Source: an uncultured Verrucomicrobiota bacterium
GTDB taxonomy: Bacteria; Verrucomicrobiota; Kiritimatiellia; CAIVKH01
Length of the DNA: 64,000 bases
Assembly (NCBI GenBank): GCA_937873455.1
Contig: CALMYG010000160.1
Coordinates: 94,895 to 158,894, forward strand
Direction: 5' to 3'
Shown here in pieces: positions 34,401-44,115 of this stretch; the first letter of the stretch is position 1; every line of letters begins with the position of its first letter. Made by a program: the position numbers and the translations under genes. The notes under the pieces were generated by a model, which saw nothing but the letters and a program-made list of their open reading frames with translations, did not search any database and was not told where the DNA came from.

Positions 34401-35194
34401 GGTAAGGTCAGCGTTCCTTGTTGGACATCCTTTATGAACTGTTGCACGGTGACCGCTGTTTCCGGCAGCGGGATTAAGGCGGCGGCCTTGGCCACGTTCA
34501 ACTCCGCCCGGATAACCGGTCGGGTAAAAGCTTCTTCCGGTACGTCACGTCCGGCAAGGGCGGCCGCTTCCCGCACGGTAATCACACCGCGGGCGGAAAG
34601 GTTGAGCAAGCGCGCGTTCGCGGCGGCGCCTTCGCACAAGTCGAAGACCAAGCGGGCCAGGTCGCGGGTGTCAAGAAATTGAAAGGCCGAATCGGGATGC
34701 ACGAAGAGCGGCCCGCCGGATAGCAGGTCGTAGATGGCGTTTTTTTTCAAGCCGGGACCGACAAAGCCGCCCATGCGAACAACAAGCGCTTCCGGGTGCC
34801 AGTGGCGTACGACGTGCTCGGCCAGCCATTTGTGAAAGCCGTAGTGGGTCATTGCTTCCGGGCGAAGAGAGGTGTCTTCGTGGTTGTTCTCCGGATGGCC
34901 TTCATCCGGATAAATGGCCCCGCTGGATAGATGCACAAGACGGGTTGCCTTGAAGTCTTGAAGCAGCTGCATAACCGCCGAGACGGATAAATCGAAACCC
35001 TGTCGGGGATTTTGATCGTCGATGAATTTTCGCGCGTTGCCCGCGGCATTGATCATGAGATCGGCGGATGCGCCGCGATGCGCTTCGATGTTGTCGAGGT
35101 CTATGCCGAGTGTATCGTAGCCGCGCCGGTTGGCTTCCGCCAGAATAGCCGACCCGATGAATCCTTTTGCCCCGATGACCAGGCAGGTTTTCAA
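34397..35194 (-). CDS. NAD-dependent epimerase/dehydratase (extended SDR, RmlD-like)
   Basis: A 265-residue Rossmann protein beginning at the TTG at 35194 (TTGA overlap with the upstream ATPase stop, GGGGAG upstream). Cofactor loop VIGAKGFIGS; catalytic Tyr-x3-Lys in THYGFHKWLAE. Shorter than most sugar epimerases and with an RmlD-like layout (AAGNARKFI in place of HLAA). It probably reduces or epimerises a nucleotide-activated keto-sugar. Substrate not deducible. Confidence 0.78.
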   Translation of the reverse strand: MKTCLVIGAKGFIGSAILAEANRRGYDTLGIDLDNIEAHRGASADLMINAAGNARKFIDDQNPRQGFDLSVSAVMQLLQDFKATRLVHLSSGAIYPDEGHPENNHEDTSLRPEAMTHYGFHKWLAEHVVRHWHPEALVVRMGGFVGPGLKKNAIYDLLSGGPLFVHPDSAFQFLDTRDLARLVFDLCEGAAANARLLNLSARGVITVREAAALAGRDVPEEAFTRPVIRAELNVAKAAALIPLPETAVTVQQFIKDVQQGTLTLP

Positions 35195-36351
35195 GCAAGA
35201 CTCCCCGTCTGCGTCAGGATTTTCGGGAGTTCCTTCAGAAACGTTTCCGCCGGCCACACTTCGATGTTGCCATGATATTCCTTTTGGCTGACCCCGCATA
35301 CGAGCAAGGCGCGCGCTTGCGGATAGTCCTTGTGAAATAATTTCAATCCGGCGATATCACTGGCTTTCATGCGGGCAGTCCGTTTCACCTCGATTGCCAA
35401 AAACAATCCTTCGCCGTAAAGCACAAAATCAACTTCCGCCCCGGTCGTCGTCCGCCAATAGTGGATGGAGGCATTCACACCAAGATAATCAATCAAGGCG
35501 GTTAGTTCTTGAAAGACCAACGTTTCCAGCGCCGCGCCGTCAATTTCCGCCGGCAGATCCAGGGGCCCGGATGGACGTAACGCCCGGTAAACACCGACAT
35601 CGAAAAAAAAGAATTTATCACCGACAATCAAACGGCGTTTGGTCCGCCGGGTAAAGGCGGAAAGTCGCTTCCCGATCAACAAATCTTCCGTGATCTGGAA
35701 ATAATTTTCCACGGTTTTGCGATCCACACCGCTTTCGCGGGCAATCTCCGTGGCATTGATCAGGCCGGCTTGGGAAAAACTTGCGGTTTCCAGAAATTTG
35801 GTGAAGGCACCCACCGACCGCGTCAACCCCTCCTGTAAAACTTCTTCACGCAGATAGGTCTGTATGTACGAGTGAATATAATCCGCCGGGTCTTCCGCCT
35901 TGAATACAAAAGGCAAATGGCCAAATTTCAACGAGCGATCGAGTTGAAAGTGATCGCCCAATTCGGCCACGGTCAACGGATGCATATAATAAGTCAACGC
36001 TCGGCCGGCCAACAGGTTTACGCCTTTTTTTCTCAGCGCACGTGCGCTTGAGCCGGTCATCACAAAGGATGTCCCGCGGGCTTCGATAAGCCGGTGCACC
36101 TCGTTTAGAAGTGCGGGCACCCGCTGAATTTCGTCAATAACCACGCGTCCCGTGTAGTGGGGTGGAATAAAATGTTCCATGGAATCCGGGGATGCCAAAA
36201 GCCTTGTGTATAAGTCGGAACGAAGCAAATCCAAGTATATGGCATCGTTGAATGTCGCTTTCAGCCACGTTGTCTTTCCCGTGCCTCGGGGACCAAACAA
36301 GAAAAAACTCTGGTTGACTGACTGATAGCCGATTAAATTTCGGGCGAACAT
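35191..36351 (-). CDS. AAA ATPase with DUF4143 C-terminal domain
   Basis: A 386-residue P-loop ATPase: Walker A FGPRGTGKTTW, Walker B VVIDEIQRVP, sensor MTGSSARAL. The C-terminal DUF4143 part has the nuclease-like pattern GAEVDFVLYGEG...AIEVKRT. Such proteins are common, often of unknown role, and move between genomes. It is placed between sugar-modifying genes with a 4-bp overlap on one side and a 104-bp gap on the other, so it looks like an insert. ATG 36351 preferred over TTG 36360. Confidence 0.85.
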   Translation of the reverse strand: MFARNLIGYQSVNQSFFLFGPRGTGKTTWLKATFNDAIYLDLLRSDLYTRLLASPDSMEHFIPPHYTGRVVIDEIQRVPALLNEVHRLIEARGTSFVMTGSSARALRKKGVNLLAGRALTYYMHPLTVAELGDHFQLDRSLKFGHLPFVFKAEDPADYIHSYIQTYLREEVLQEGLTRSVGAFTKFLETASFSQAGLINATEIARESGVDRKTVENYFQITEDLLIGKRLSAFTRRTKRRLIVGDKFFFFDVGVYRALRPSGPLDLPAEIDGAALETLVFQELTALIDYLGVNASIHYWRTTTGAEVDFVLYGEGLFLAIEVKRTARMKASDIAGLKLFHKDYPQARALLVCGVSQKEYHGNIEVWPAETFLKELPKILTQTGSLA

Positions 36352-36455
36352 GATGGTCAAATAACACTGCTAATCGAGATGTTCAATCCCGATTTGTTGT
36401 ATTGCGTGCGTTCTAATTCGTAACACTCTGTAGCGTAGCGCATAAGGGCGAATAC

Positions 36456-37409
36456 CTATAGCCGAACCTTGCCGGTTTTTCGCGCCTCATCAAACCAGGC
36501 CGCGGTGCGTTTCAGTCCTTCCCGTAACGGGGTGTTGCAGGCTAAACCAAGGGCATGGAGGCGTGTGACATCAAAAATCTTGTCCATCTGGCCGTCGGGT
36601 TTGCTGGTATCCCACACAATGTCCCCTTGGAAGCCGGTGGCCTCCTTGACCGATTCAGCCAACTCCTTGATCGAGGTGCGGGTTCCGGAGGAAATGTTTA
36701 CCGGTTCGCTGGAGTCGTAGTGGGCGAGAAACCAGGGGATGGTGGCCGCGACATCGCCGGCGTACACGAAATCCCGGGTGGGTTTTCCGGTTCCCAGTGC
36801 CATCACCGTAGGTTGGTTGGCGTCGCGGGCTTCGATGTATTTGCGGATCAAGGCCGGGATCACGTGGGACTGTTCCAGGTTGAAGTTGTCCCACTCGCCG
36901 TAAAGGTTGCCGGGAATGAGGACCACGGAATTGAATCCGTGTTGCTGGCGGTAGGCCCATGACTGAACCAAAAGCATTTTCTTGGCCACCGAGTATCCCG
37001 CGCTTTCAATTTGGGGGAATCCGTTCCACATTTGGTCTTCGCCAATGGGCGAGACCGCCTTGGCCGGGTAGGAGCATCCGCCCATCAAGGTCAGCAGCTT
37101 GGCGACCCCGGCCTCGAAAGCGGCATGAAACACATGGGTGTTCATGACCATGTTTTCGTAATAATAATCCGCCGGGCGCTTTTTGTTATCCACAATCCCG
37201 CCGGATTTCGCGGCGAGATGGACGACGCAATCGGGTTGCGTATCCCGAATCATCGCTTCGGGGAGCCCAGGTTTGAGCAGGTCGTAGTCCTTGCGTCCCA
37301 CGGCGATGACCTCGGCGCTGAAGTTTTCGGTCAGTTGCGGTACGATGTGGTGGCCCATGAAGCCCGTTGCGCCGGTCACCAGAATTTTTTTGAAGCGGGA
37401 ATCTTTCAC
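36456..37409 (-). CDS. GDP-L-fucose synthase-like epimerase/reductase
   Basis: A 317-residue extended SDR: VTGATGFMGHHI, HLAAKSGG, MGGCSYP with the conserved Ser, and catalytic Tyr/Lys in SAGYSVAKKML. The blocks IPGNLYGEWDNFNLEQSH and GTGKPTRDFVYAGD closely match GDP-fucose synthase. It would epimerise and reduce a GDP-4-keto-6-deoxy-hexose or, in this context, a GDP-4-keto-6-deoxy-heptose. No GDP-mannose 4,6-dehydratase of classic type is in the window. Substrate is inference. Confidence 0.82.
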   Translation of the reverse strand: MKDSRFKKILVTGATGFMGHHIVPQLTENFSAEVIAVGRKDYDLLKPGLPEAMIRDTQPDCVVHLAAKSGGIVDNKKRPADYYYENMVMNTHVFHAAFEAGVAKLLTLMGGCSYPAKAVSPIGEDQMWNGFPQIESAGYSVAKKMLLVQSWAYRQQHGFNSVVLIPGNLYGEWDNFNLEQSHVIPALIRKYIEARDANQPTVMALGTGKPTRDFVYAGDVAATIPWFLAHYDSSEPVNISSGTRTSIKELAESVKEATGFQGDIVWDTSKPDGQMDKIFDVTRLHALGLACNTPLREGLKRTAAWFDEARKTGKVRL

Positions 37410-37452
37410 GGTTCAACTCGCCATGCTATCGGTTAATCATCCGCCAGCGTTC

Positions 37453-38397
37453 CTAGACATTCGCGTACTGGTTGCGCCGGACGATTTGGTAACCTTTGAT
37501 CAGTTCAGCGATGCCGGCTTGCAGGCTGACCGCGGGTTGGTATCCGGTTTTTTCGATTTTTTCATTGCTTACGACGTAATTGCGTTGGTCGGGGTCCTTG
37601 CCGACCGGCGCTTCCATGATCGTAAATTCCGGGATTTGTTTTTTGATCTCTAAACAGAGTTCCATCTTCGACAGGTTGGCATCGCTGAGGCCGACATTGT
37701 AGGCCTGGGCTTTCATGTTGTCCCAGTGGTCAAGGCCATGGATGAAGGCCCGGGCGACGTCGCGCACGTGGATATAGTTGCGCTTGAAGTGGGCCTCGAA
37801 GAGCACGACGAACCGGTCGTTTACCGCCCGGTAGGTGAAGTCGTTGACCAGCAAGTCGATTCGCATGCGCGGGCTGATACCAAACGCGGTGGCCAGCCGG
37901 AAGGAAATGGCTCTTCCCGAGTCGAGCAGGCACTTTTCGAGTTCCACCTTTAAAACGCCATAGAGGGAAACCGGGCGCAACGGCGTCTCTTCCGTGCAGA
38001 ATATGCCCTCTTCACCCACGCCGTATCCGCTGTTGGTGGTCGGGGACAGAAACCGTTGATCCTTGCTCGAGAGGTCGATCAGCATTTTGATGGCGTCAAG
38101 GTTGATGGAGCGGGCTTCGAGCGGGCGCTGTGCGCAAATCGGTGCGCCGACCAGGCAGGCCAGGGGCACGATGACATCGGCTTTGGCCAGCAATTTTTTC
38201 ATCAGGGCTTCGTCGCGCACGTCGCCGCGGATGGCTTGGAATCCATCATGCCGGCAACAGTCGAGCAGGGAGGATTGGTTGAAGGAGAAGTTGTCGACCA
38301 CGGTTACGCGGTGGCCCAGGGCAAGGAGGTCGGGAACCAGCACGGAACCAATGTAGCCGGCGCCGCCGGTAACAAGAACATGGAGGGAGGTTGTCAT
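37453..38397 (-). CDS. NAD-dependent epimerase/dehydratase (extended SDR)
   Basis: A 314-residue extended SDR, first gene of the minus-strand operon. Cofactor loop VTGGAGYIGSVL, a DxNF segment (VVDNFSFNQ), and Tyr-x3-Lys in SLYGVLKVELE. The usual Thr/Ser before the Tyr lies in the TTNSGYG segment. It may act as dehydratase or C3/C5 epimerase in the same deoxy-sugar route as the downstream GDP-fucose-synthase-like enzyme. YchF lies divergently about 130 bp away. Confidence 0.8.
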   Translation of the reverse strand: MTTSLHVLVTGGAGYIGSVLVPDLLALGHRVTVVDNFSFNQSSLLDCCRHDGFQAIRGDVRDEALMKKLLAKADVIVPLACLVGAPICAQRPLEARSINLDAIKMLIDLSSKDQRFLSPTTNSGYGVGEEGIFCTEETPLRPVSLYGVLKVELEKCLLDSGRAISFRLATAFGISPRMRIDLLVNDFTYRAVNDRFVVLFEAHFKRNYIHVRDVARAFIHGLDHWDNMKAQAYNVGLSDANLSKMELCLEIKKQIPEFTIMEAPVGKDPDQRNYVVSNEKIEKTGYQPAVSLQAGIAELIKGYQIVRRNQYANV

Positions 38398-38529
38398 AAG
38401 GCGTACACCCTAACCGTGACCGGATAGGCTGTCAACTGGGCTTGCCGGGTCGGGGAGGGCTCTGAAACTATCCGGTTGCCGCTTTAAGCCCGCATGCGTT
38501 ATGCTCCGGCCCTTTTACAAGGAATTCGC

Positions 38530-39615
38530 ATGGAAGCTGGAATTGTTGGATTACCCAATGTCGGGAAAAGCACCCTGTTTAACGCCCTGACCGCGGCCGG
38601 CGCGGAGGCGAATAATTATCCGTTTTGCACCATTGAGCCCAATGTCGGTATTGTGCCGGTCCCGGATGCCCGGTTGAAGACCATCAACCGCTTCATCGAA
38701 ACGAAGGAGGTTATTCCTTCGGCGCTGAAGTTGGTGGATATTGCCGGCCTGGTCAAAGGCGCGAGTCGCGGCGAAGGATTGGGAAACAAGTTCTTGTCCC
38801 ATATCCGGAACGTTGACGCGATTCTGGAGGTCGTCCGCTGTTTTGAAAACGAGGACGTGACGCATGTGGATGGCTCGGTCAATCCGGTGCGCGATATCGA
38901 GACCATTGAAATGGAATTGCTGCTTGCCGATTTGCAGCAGGCGGAAGACTCGCTGCCCCGGGCGCAGAAATCCGCGCGCGGAGGCGATAAGGAGGCGGCG
39001 GCCCGGGCATCCGCCCTTGAGGTTCTGCTGGCGGGTTTGCGGGAAGGCCGCCCGGTCCGGATGATCGCCCTGAGCGAAGAGCAACAACGCGCCGTGAAAA
39101 ACATGGGGTTTTTGACCGCCAAGAAAATCCTGTATGTCGCCAACGTGGATGAACAATCGTTGGGGGGGAATGCCTACGTCGATGACGTTCGCGCCTATGC
39201 GGAGAAGAACGGGGGCGAGGTGGTGGTGGTGTGCGCGAAGATTGAGTCGGAGTTGGCGGAGCTGGAGGAAGCTGACCGCAACGAGATGCTGGCATCCCTC
39301 GGCATGGTCGAACCGGCCCTGGCCTCGGTGGCGCGCGCGGCCTACCACTTGTTGGGGCTGCAAAGCTTTTTCACCGCCGGCCCCAAGGAAATCCGGGCCT
39401 GGCCGGTACCGGTCGGGGCCACCGCGCCGCAGGCCGCCGGGGTGATTCACTCCGACTTTGAACGCGGATTTATCCGGGCGGAAATCTACAGTGTCGCCGA
39501 TCTGGAGGCGCATGCCTCGGAGGCGGCGATTAAGTCTGCCGGTAAGCTTCGCCTTGAGGGTAAAACCTATATCATGCAGGATGGCGATGTGTGCCACTTC
39601 CTGTTTAATGTGTAA
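38530..39615 (+). CDS. ychF: Ribosome-binding ATPase YchF
   Basis: A 361-residue Obg-family P-loop protein that prefers ATP. G1 is [12 protein letters not shown], followed by [18 protein letters not shown] and G3 [17 protein letters not shown]; the C-terminal TGS-like region ends in [18 protein letters not shown] 38530 is preferred, with AAGGA at proper distance, over an upstream in-frame ATG at 38494. Length is standard. Confidence 0.95.
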   Translation: MEAGIVGLPNVGKSTLFNALTAAGAEANNYPFCTIEPNVGIVPVPDARLKTINRFIETKEVIPSALKLVDIAGLVKGASRGEGLGNKFLSHIRNVDAILEVVRCFENEDVTHVDGSVNPVRDIETIEMELLLADLQQAEDSLPRAQKSARGGDKEAAARASALEVLLAGLREGRPVRMIALSEEQQRAVKNMGFLTAKKILYVANVDEQSLGGNAYVDDVRAYAEKNGGEVVVVCAKIESELAELEEADRNEMLASLGMVEPALASVARAAYHLLGLQSFFTAGPKEIRAWPVPVGATAPQAAGVIHSDFERGFIRAEIYSVADLEAHASEAAIKSAGKLRLEGKTYIMQDGDVCHFLFNV

Positions 39616-39620
39616 ACGCC

Positions 39621-41573
39621 ATGAAAAGAAATCGCCTGCCCGCCTACGATTCCCCCGCCTTCGCGGAAAAATTTCACTACAACGGTTCTGATCTGGGAGC
39701 CCGCTATCAACCGGGCGCTACGTCGTTCCGTTTATGGGCCCCAACCGCCGATTCGGTTGACTTATTGATCTTCCAGACCGGCCATGAGCCGGAATCGCCC
39801 CGGGTGCTTCCGATGAAGCGCGATCAGCGCGGAACATGGTTGTTGAGCGTGGCCGGCGACTTGCGGAATCATTACTACCGCTACCGCCTGGTTCATCACG
39901 GGCAGCAGGAGGCGGTGGAAGCCATCGATCCGTATGCCGTGGCGGTGGGGGCCAACGGCAACCGCGCGATGATCGTGAAGTGGGAGGATACCCATCCTTC
40001 AGGATGGGAACGCGACCGAAAACCTTCCTTTACCGAACCGACGGATGCGATCATCTACGAGGTGCACGTCCGGGACTTCACCATTCACGCCTCTTCCGGG
40101 ATCAAGCACAAGGGCGGCTATCGGGGTCTGACCGAACGTGGCGCCCGAGGTCCGGAAGGCGTTAAAACCGGTATCGATCATTTGCGCGAGCTGGGGGTTT
40201 CCCATGTCCACCTGTTGCCGGTGGCTGATTTCGCCAGTGTGGATGAGCTGGGAGCGGCCAAGCAGTACAACTGGGGCTATGATCCGAAAAATTATAATGT
40301 TCCCGAGGGATCGTATTCCACGGATCCCCGGGATGGCCGTACGCGCATTCACGAATTCAAGGAAATGGTGATGGCGCTGCATCGGGCGGGGCTGCGCGTG
40401 GTGCTGGATGTCGTGTATAACCACACCTACCACGCCCAGGATTCTCACCTGAATCATGCCGTGCCCGGCTATTATTACCGTCAAAATGCCGACGGGTCGT
40501 TTTCCAACGGTTCCGGATGCGGAAATGAAACCGCCTCCGATCGCTCCATGGTGCGGAAAATGATGGTTGATTCCCTGCTGCATTGGGCAAAGGAATACCA
40601 TGTGGACGGTTTCCGCTTTGATTTGATGGGGCTGCATGATCTGGAAACCATGAAGGTCATCCGCAAGGCGTTGGACAAGGTGGACCCGACCATTCTTCTG
40701 TATGGCGAGGGATGGACCGGCGGCGATAGCCCGCTGGATTGGAAACACCGCGCGATGAAACCCAATGTGTCGGCCTTGAAGCGGATCGCCGCGTTCAGCG
40801 ACACCATGCGGGACGCGATTAAGGGACCGGTTGGGGACCATCATGTCGGCGGTTTTATCCAAGGGCATGCCGGGGTCGAGGAACGCCTCCAAATCGGGAT
40901 TGTCGCATCGACCCGCCACCCGCAAGTTCGCTACCCCAAAGGCGACGTGTGGCATGGCCCATGGGCGCGTGAGCCGGGCCAATGCGTGAGCTACAATTCC
41001 TGCCACGATAACCATGCACTCTGGGATAAAATCATGCTGACCACGCCCAAGCGGAGTGAAGCCGAACGCCTTCGCATGAACAAGCTCGCCGCGGCGATCA
41101 CGTTGACCAGTCAGGGCATTTCCTTTTTACATGCCGGCGAAGAAATGGCCCGGACCAAAAAAGGCGTGGAAAACAGTTACAATCACCCGGACAGTATTAA
41201 TGCCATCGATTGGCGGCGCAAGGTGAAGCATGCCGGTCTGTTCGCCTATTACCGGGGGTTGATCGCCTTGCGCAAGGCCCATCCGGCATTCCGCATGATC
41301 AAGGCGGCCGATGTGCGCAAGCATCTGGCCTTTTTGCCGATGCCCGCCGCCGGCATGGTGGGCTATTGCATCAGCGGGCAGGATGTCGGCGATACCGCGG
41401 AGTGGATCGTGGTGCTGTTGAACGGAAGCGACAAAACTCAACGGGTTGATTTACCGGAAAGCGGTTGGCGGGTGGTGGTCGATGACCAGCGCGCCGGAGC
41501 CAAGCCGTTCCGTCGACTTGCGGGGGCGTCGGCCGAAGTGGCCCCGCACTCGGCCTTGGTCTTGATCCGCTGA
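39621..41573 (+). CDS. pulA: Type I pullulanase / glycogen debranching enzyme (GH13)
   Basis: A 650-residue alpha-1,6-glucosidase-type GH13 enzyme. An N-terminal CBM48-like domain (ATSFRLWAPTADSVDLL) precedes the barrel. The pullulanase signature YNWGYDPKNYNVPEGSYS, VVYNHTYH, nucleophile Asp in GFRFDLMGLHD, acid/base Glu in LYGEGWTGG, and SCHDNHALWD are all present. No signal peptide, so it works on cytoplasmic glycogen or imported maltodextrin. It starts 5 bp after ychF, so they may share a transcript. Confidence 0.92.
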   Translation: MKRNRLPAYDSPAFAEKFHYNGSDLGARYQPGATSFRLWAPTADSVDLLIFQTGHEPESPRVLPMKRDQRGTWLLSVAGDLRNHYYRYRLVHHGQQEAVEAIDPYAVAVGANGNRAMIVKWEDTHPSGWERDRKPSFTEPTDAIIYEVHVRDFTIHASSGIKHKGGYRGLTERGARGPEGVKTGIDHLRELGVSHVHLLPVADFASVDELGAAKQYNWGYDPKNYNVPEGSYSTDPRDGRTRIHEFKEMVMALHRAGLRVVLDVVYNHTYHAQDSHLNHAVPGYYYRQNADGSFSNGSGCGNETASDRSMVRKMMVDSLLHWAKEYHVDGFRFDLMGLHDLETMKVIRKALDKVDPTILLYGEGWTGGDSPLDWKHRAMKPNVSALKRIAAFSDTMRDAIKGPVGDHHVGGFIQGHAGVEERLQIGIVASTRHPQVRYPKGDVWHGPWAREPGQCVSYNSCHDNHALWDKIMLTTPKRSEAERLRMNKLAAAITLTSQGISFLHAGEEMARTKKGVENSYNHPDSINAIDWRRKVKHAGLFAYYRGLIALRKAHPAFRMIKAADVRKHLAFLPMPAAGMVGYCISGQDVGDTAEWIVVLLNGSDKTQRVDLPESGWRVVVDDQRAGAKPFRRLAGASAEVAPHSALVLIR

Positions 41574-41587
41574 CGGGCAGGCCGGTA

Positions 41588-42391
41588 TCAAAGTTTGCGG
41601 GCGGACCGGCTCAATGGAGGAATGTGCTGCGCTCCGAATTCACGGATAAGGCGCAGTCCATCCTTGAGGATGGCGCTCCCCCGGGCGAGCATGCGGAAGA
41701 GGTAGACCGACTCGGCTACTTGGGTGGCGCCCATATGCAAGTCGGCATGTTGCCCGTTTGAAAGACATTCCTGCCAGGAGCGCCAGGGCAATGGAGCATC
41801 CCAAATCAAAACCGCACCGGCGTAATACCAGGGCGGTTGGTGGTTCAGGTCGCTCAGGCTTGCGTCGGCCGGCGTTAAAGGATACCGCTCGGCCAGCACC
41901 AGGCGCTCGCCATGATGAATCCGGGTCATCCATTCCACCCGGTCAAAAGCAAAAGATTCACCGTGCGCGACCCGGCCCGGCGCCAACGTTTCCACCATGA
42001 ACAGGGATCCGCCCGGCTCCACCTTCACCTCGGTGCGCTGCCGATACCGGCTGCCGCGTTGGGGGATAAACAATTCGGGCATCCATTCCAGCCAACCGTC
42101 CCGCTGCACGGTAATGGTTTGATTGAGGGCGGCTTCGCCTTGGGGCATCGTATAGATCTTGCTGGCGCTCGGCGAGGTCAGCAATACCGAGGCTCCGGAT
42201 TCCACATGGATGCGAAAGTCCAGCGTGTCGCCGGAAAATATGCCGGCGGTCGCGTTCACCGCCTGCACCAGCAGAACGGCATCGTCCCAGTAGGGTTTGC
42301 TGAGGTGCCAGGGAGCGGATACCACCTGGCGGCCGACCGCGGTGCGGCCGTCCGGTTGCTTGAGGCACGAGATGTCGAATGTTCCCCGCAC
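41588..42391 (-). CDS. ureD: Urease accessory protein UreD
   Basis: A 267-residue UreD/UreH protein, the scaffold in the UreDFG nickel-insertion complex. Typical segments: FSGDTLDFRIHVESGASVLLTSPSASKIY-type region (read in parts: GIFSGDTLDF, VLLTSPSASKIY), WLEWMPELFIP and GESFAFDRVEW. It is the last gene of the urease operon, separated from ureG by a two-gene insert. Stops 14 bp from the convergent pullulanase gene. Confidence 0.92.
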   Translation of the reverse strand: MRGTFDISCLKQPDGRTAVGRQVVSAPWHLSKPYWDDAVLLVQAVNATAGIFSGDTLDFRIHVESGASVLLTSPSASKIYTMPQGEAALNQTITVQRDGWLEWMPELFIPQRGSRYRQRTEVKVEPGGSLFMVETLAPGRVAHGESFAFDRVEWMTRIHHGERLVLAERYPLTPADASLSDLNHQPPWYYAGAVLIWDAPLPWRSWQECLSNGQHADLHMGATQVAESVYLFRMLARGSAILKDGLRLIREFGAQHIPPLSRSARKL

Positions 42392-42393
42392 GG

Positions 42394-43227
42394 TTATGCC
42401 GGTGGCGGTTCCGCGGCGTCAAGGTGCACCACCGGCCAGCAACCGCGAATACAGGGCGGGTGGGGACGTAAAGTAGGGTTATCTCCGATCCATCCGGGAT
42501 GGCCATCCTTATCGACAAATGCCACTCCAATCGGGGTCCGGGGAAATTCATCGGCTTGGCGGATCATGTCCGCTTCGGCCTTGTCGCTCATCTCCATCCA
42601 CTCCATTTTGAGGGCGATTGGATCGAGTTGACGGGCTTGGATTTCCTCCATTTTGGCCGGATCAATTTTGGCAAACCGTCGCATCATTTTCAGTAGATAC
42701 AAGGGGCTGTAACCCGGATCCTTGCCTGGCGCGGCCCAGCAAATGGCGGCCAGAGGATATTCACGACAGAGTTCCACAATATCAATATAATCCCGGGTTT
42801 CGGTGCGGGCGGCAAGGGCGTGGGCTTTGTTGACGGCCATGTCAAAAAGATGCAAACGCCATCCCAATTGTTCATCAGGCACAATGGGAAAAAAGCGAAA
42901 TGCAGAATCCGCGGCCCAATCAATTTCCACGTGTTGGCCGGCCTTTCGGACGCGAGCTTTGCGAAAAGTAACCAATTTTCCCGGGTCCCATTCGTTCGTA
43001 CGGGCAAGTAGATCGATTTCGAAACCCGCCTGACGCAGACTCTCTACATCTCGTTGACTGCAACGCACAACATCTTCTGCAGATTCCCGGAAAATATCAA
43101 AATCATGCGAAAAGCGGGATGAGTCATCCGGCGCATTGAGCACTAAGCCGCCGGCAAAATGACTACGCTCGCTGCGATTATCGCGTAGAATTGTTAAGAC
43201 TTCTTTTTGGAAGGAGGTGAGAGGCAT
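42394..43227 (-). CDS. AbiEii-like nucleotidyltransferase-type protein inside the urease operon
   Basis: A 277-residue protein with the pattern FAGGLVLN ... SHDFDIFRES, the Gly and paired acidic residues of the AbiEii/AbiGii nucleotidyltransferase-like toxins, then FDMAVNKAHALAARTETRDYIDIV typical of that group's helical part. ATG 43227 has AGGAG upstream; the frame extends 9 codons more. It overlaps the 84-residue gene upstream, which may be its partner. It has no known urease role; the placement between ureG and ureD is odd. Toxin function is inferred. Confidence 0.65.
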   Translation of the reverse strand: MPLTSFQKEVLTILRDNRSERSHFAGGLVLNAPDDSSRFSHDFDIFRESAEDVVRCSQRDVESLRQAGFEIDLLARTNEWDPGKLVTFRKARVRKAGQHVEIDWAADSAFRFFPIVPDEQLGWRLHLFDMAVNKAHALAARTETRDYIDIVELCREYPLAAICWAAPGKDPGYSPLYLLKMMRRFAKIDPAKMEEIQARQLDPIALKMEWMEMSDKAEADMIRQADEFPRTPIGVAFVDKDGHPGWIGDNPTLRPHPPCIRGCWPVVHLDAAEPPPA

Positions 43228-43448
43228 TCGTGCAGCTCCTGGGCTTCGAACCACGTCTTGCGGTCGCCATATTCCCGAAGATGCTCAACGACAAGTCGAA
43301 TATCCTCAAGGTGGCGGATACAGGCCTCCGGATGGCGAAACCAAAAGCATTCCGGATGTTTCTTTACCAGCTCCGTGGCCCGGGCGATCAGTTCTTCCGG
43401 GGCCGGGGTGGGCGGAGGGTATTCCTCGACTGTTCGGGGCTTAATCAT
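43194..43448 (-). CDS. Small conserved protein, possible partner of the AbiEii-like protein
   Basis: An 84-residue protein with a Pro-rich start (EEYPPPTPAPEELI), a helical centre and a KTWFEAQELHECL stretch. I do not recognise a domain with an assigned role, though I recall similar small proteins next to nucleotidyltransferase-like genes. It overlaps that gene by 34 bp, typical of two-gene modules. It is 31 bp downstream of ureG. An antitoxin role is possible but unproven. Confidence 0.6.
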   Translation of the reverse strand: MIKPRTVEEYPPPTPAPEELIARATELVKKHPECFWFRHPEACIRHLEDIRLVVEHLREYGDRKTWFEAQELHECLSPPSKKKS

Positions 43449-43479
43449 GGCGCTATCGTAAACTCCACGGGCGGAGGGC

Positions 43480-44115
43480 TCAAGCAGATTGATGCCCCTG
43501 AAAAAGGGCGTGGTGCTCGATCCAGGCGATGACGTCGTCGAGCCCTTTTTCCGTTTTCAAGTCGCAGAAAAGAAACGGACGGCTTCCCCGCATTTTCTTC
43601 GCGTCGCGATCCATCACCTCCAGATCGGCGCCGACCAGCGGTGCGAGATCGATCTTGTTGATGATCAGCAAATCGCTGCGGCATATGGCCGGCCCGCCCT
43701 TGCGGGGGATTTTGTCGCCTTCGGCGACGTCGATGACGTAGATGAATACATCCACCAATTCCGGGGAAAACGTGGCGGATAAATTGTCGCCTCCGCTTTC
43801 GCAGAGCAGGACCTCGGTGTCCGGATGGCGCCGGACCAGTTCCTGAAGGGCTTGCTGGTTCATGGCGATGTCATCGCGAATGGCGGTATGGGGGCAACCG
43901 CCGGTTTCCACGCCGATAATCCGGTCCGCCTCCAGCGCTTCGTGGCGGGTGAGAAACTGGGCGTCTTCCAGCGTGTAGATATCATTGGTGACCACGCCCA
44001 GGCTGTAGCGATGGCGTAGCTTCTGGCAAAGCCGGAGTACCAGCATGGTTTTGCCGGAACCTACCGGGCCTCCGATGCCGATGCGAACAGCGCGTTGGAA
44101 TTTAGGTGCATTCAT
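43480..44115 (-). CDS. ureG: Urease accessory GTPase UreG
   Basis: A 211-residue SIMIBI GTPase that drives nickel insertion into urease. G1 is [12 protein letters not shown], the nickel-binding [10 protein letters not shown] (Cys-Pro-His) is present, [17 protein letters not shown] is typical, and [13 protein letters not shown] gives nucleotide specificity. ATG 44115 overlaps the ureF stop by 4 bp and is preferred to an upstream GTG/ATG that adds 12 residues inside ureF. Confidence 0.95.
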   Translation of the reverse strand: MNAPKFQRAVRIGIGGPVGSGKTMLVLRLCQKLRHRYSLGVVTNDIYTLEDAQFLTRHEALEADRIIGVETGGCPHTAIRDDIAMNQQALQELVRRHPDTEVLLCESGGDNLSATFSPELVDVFIYVIDVAEGDKIPRKGGPAICRSDLLIINKIDLAPLVGADLEVMDRDAKKMRGSRPFLFCDLKTEKGLDDVIAWIEHHALFQGHQSA

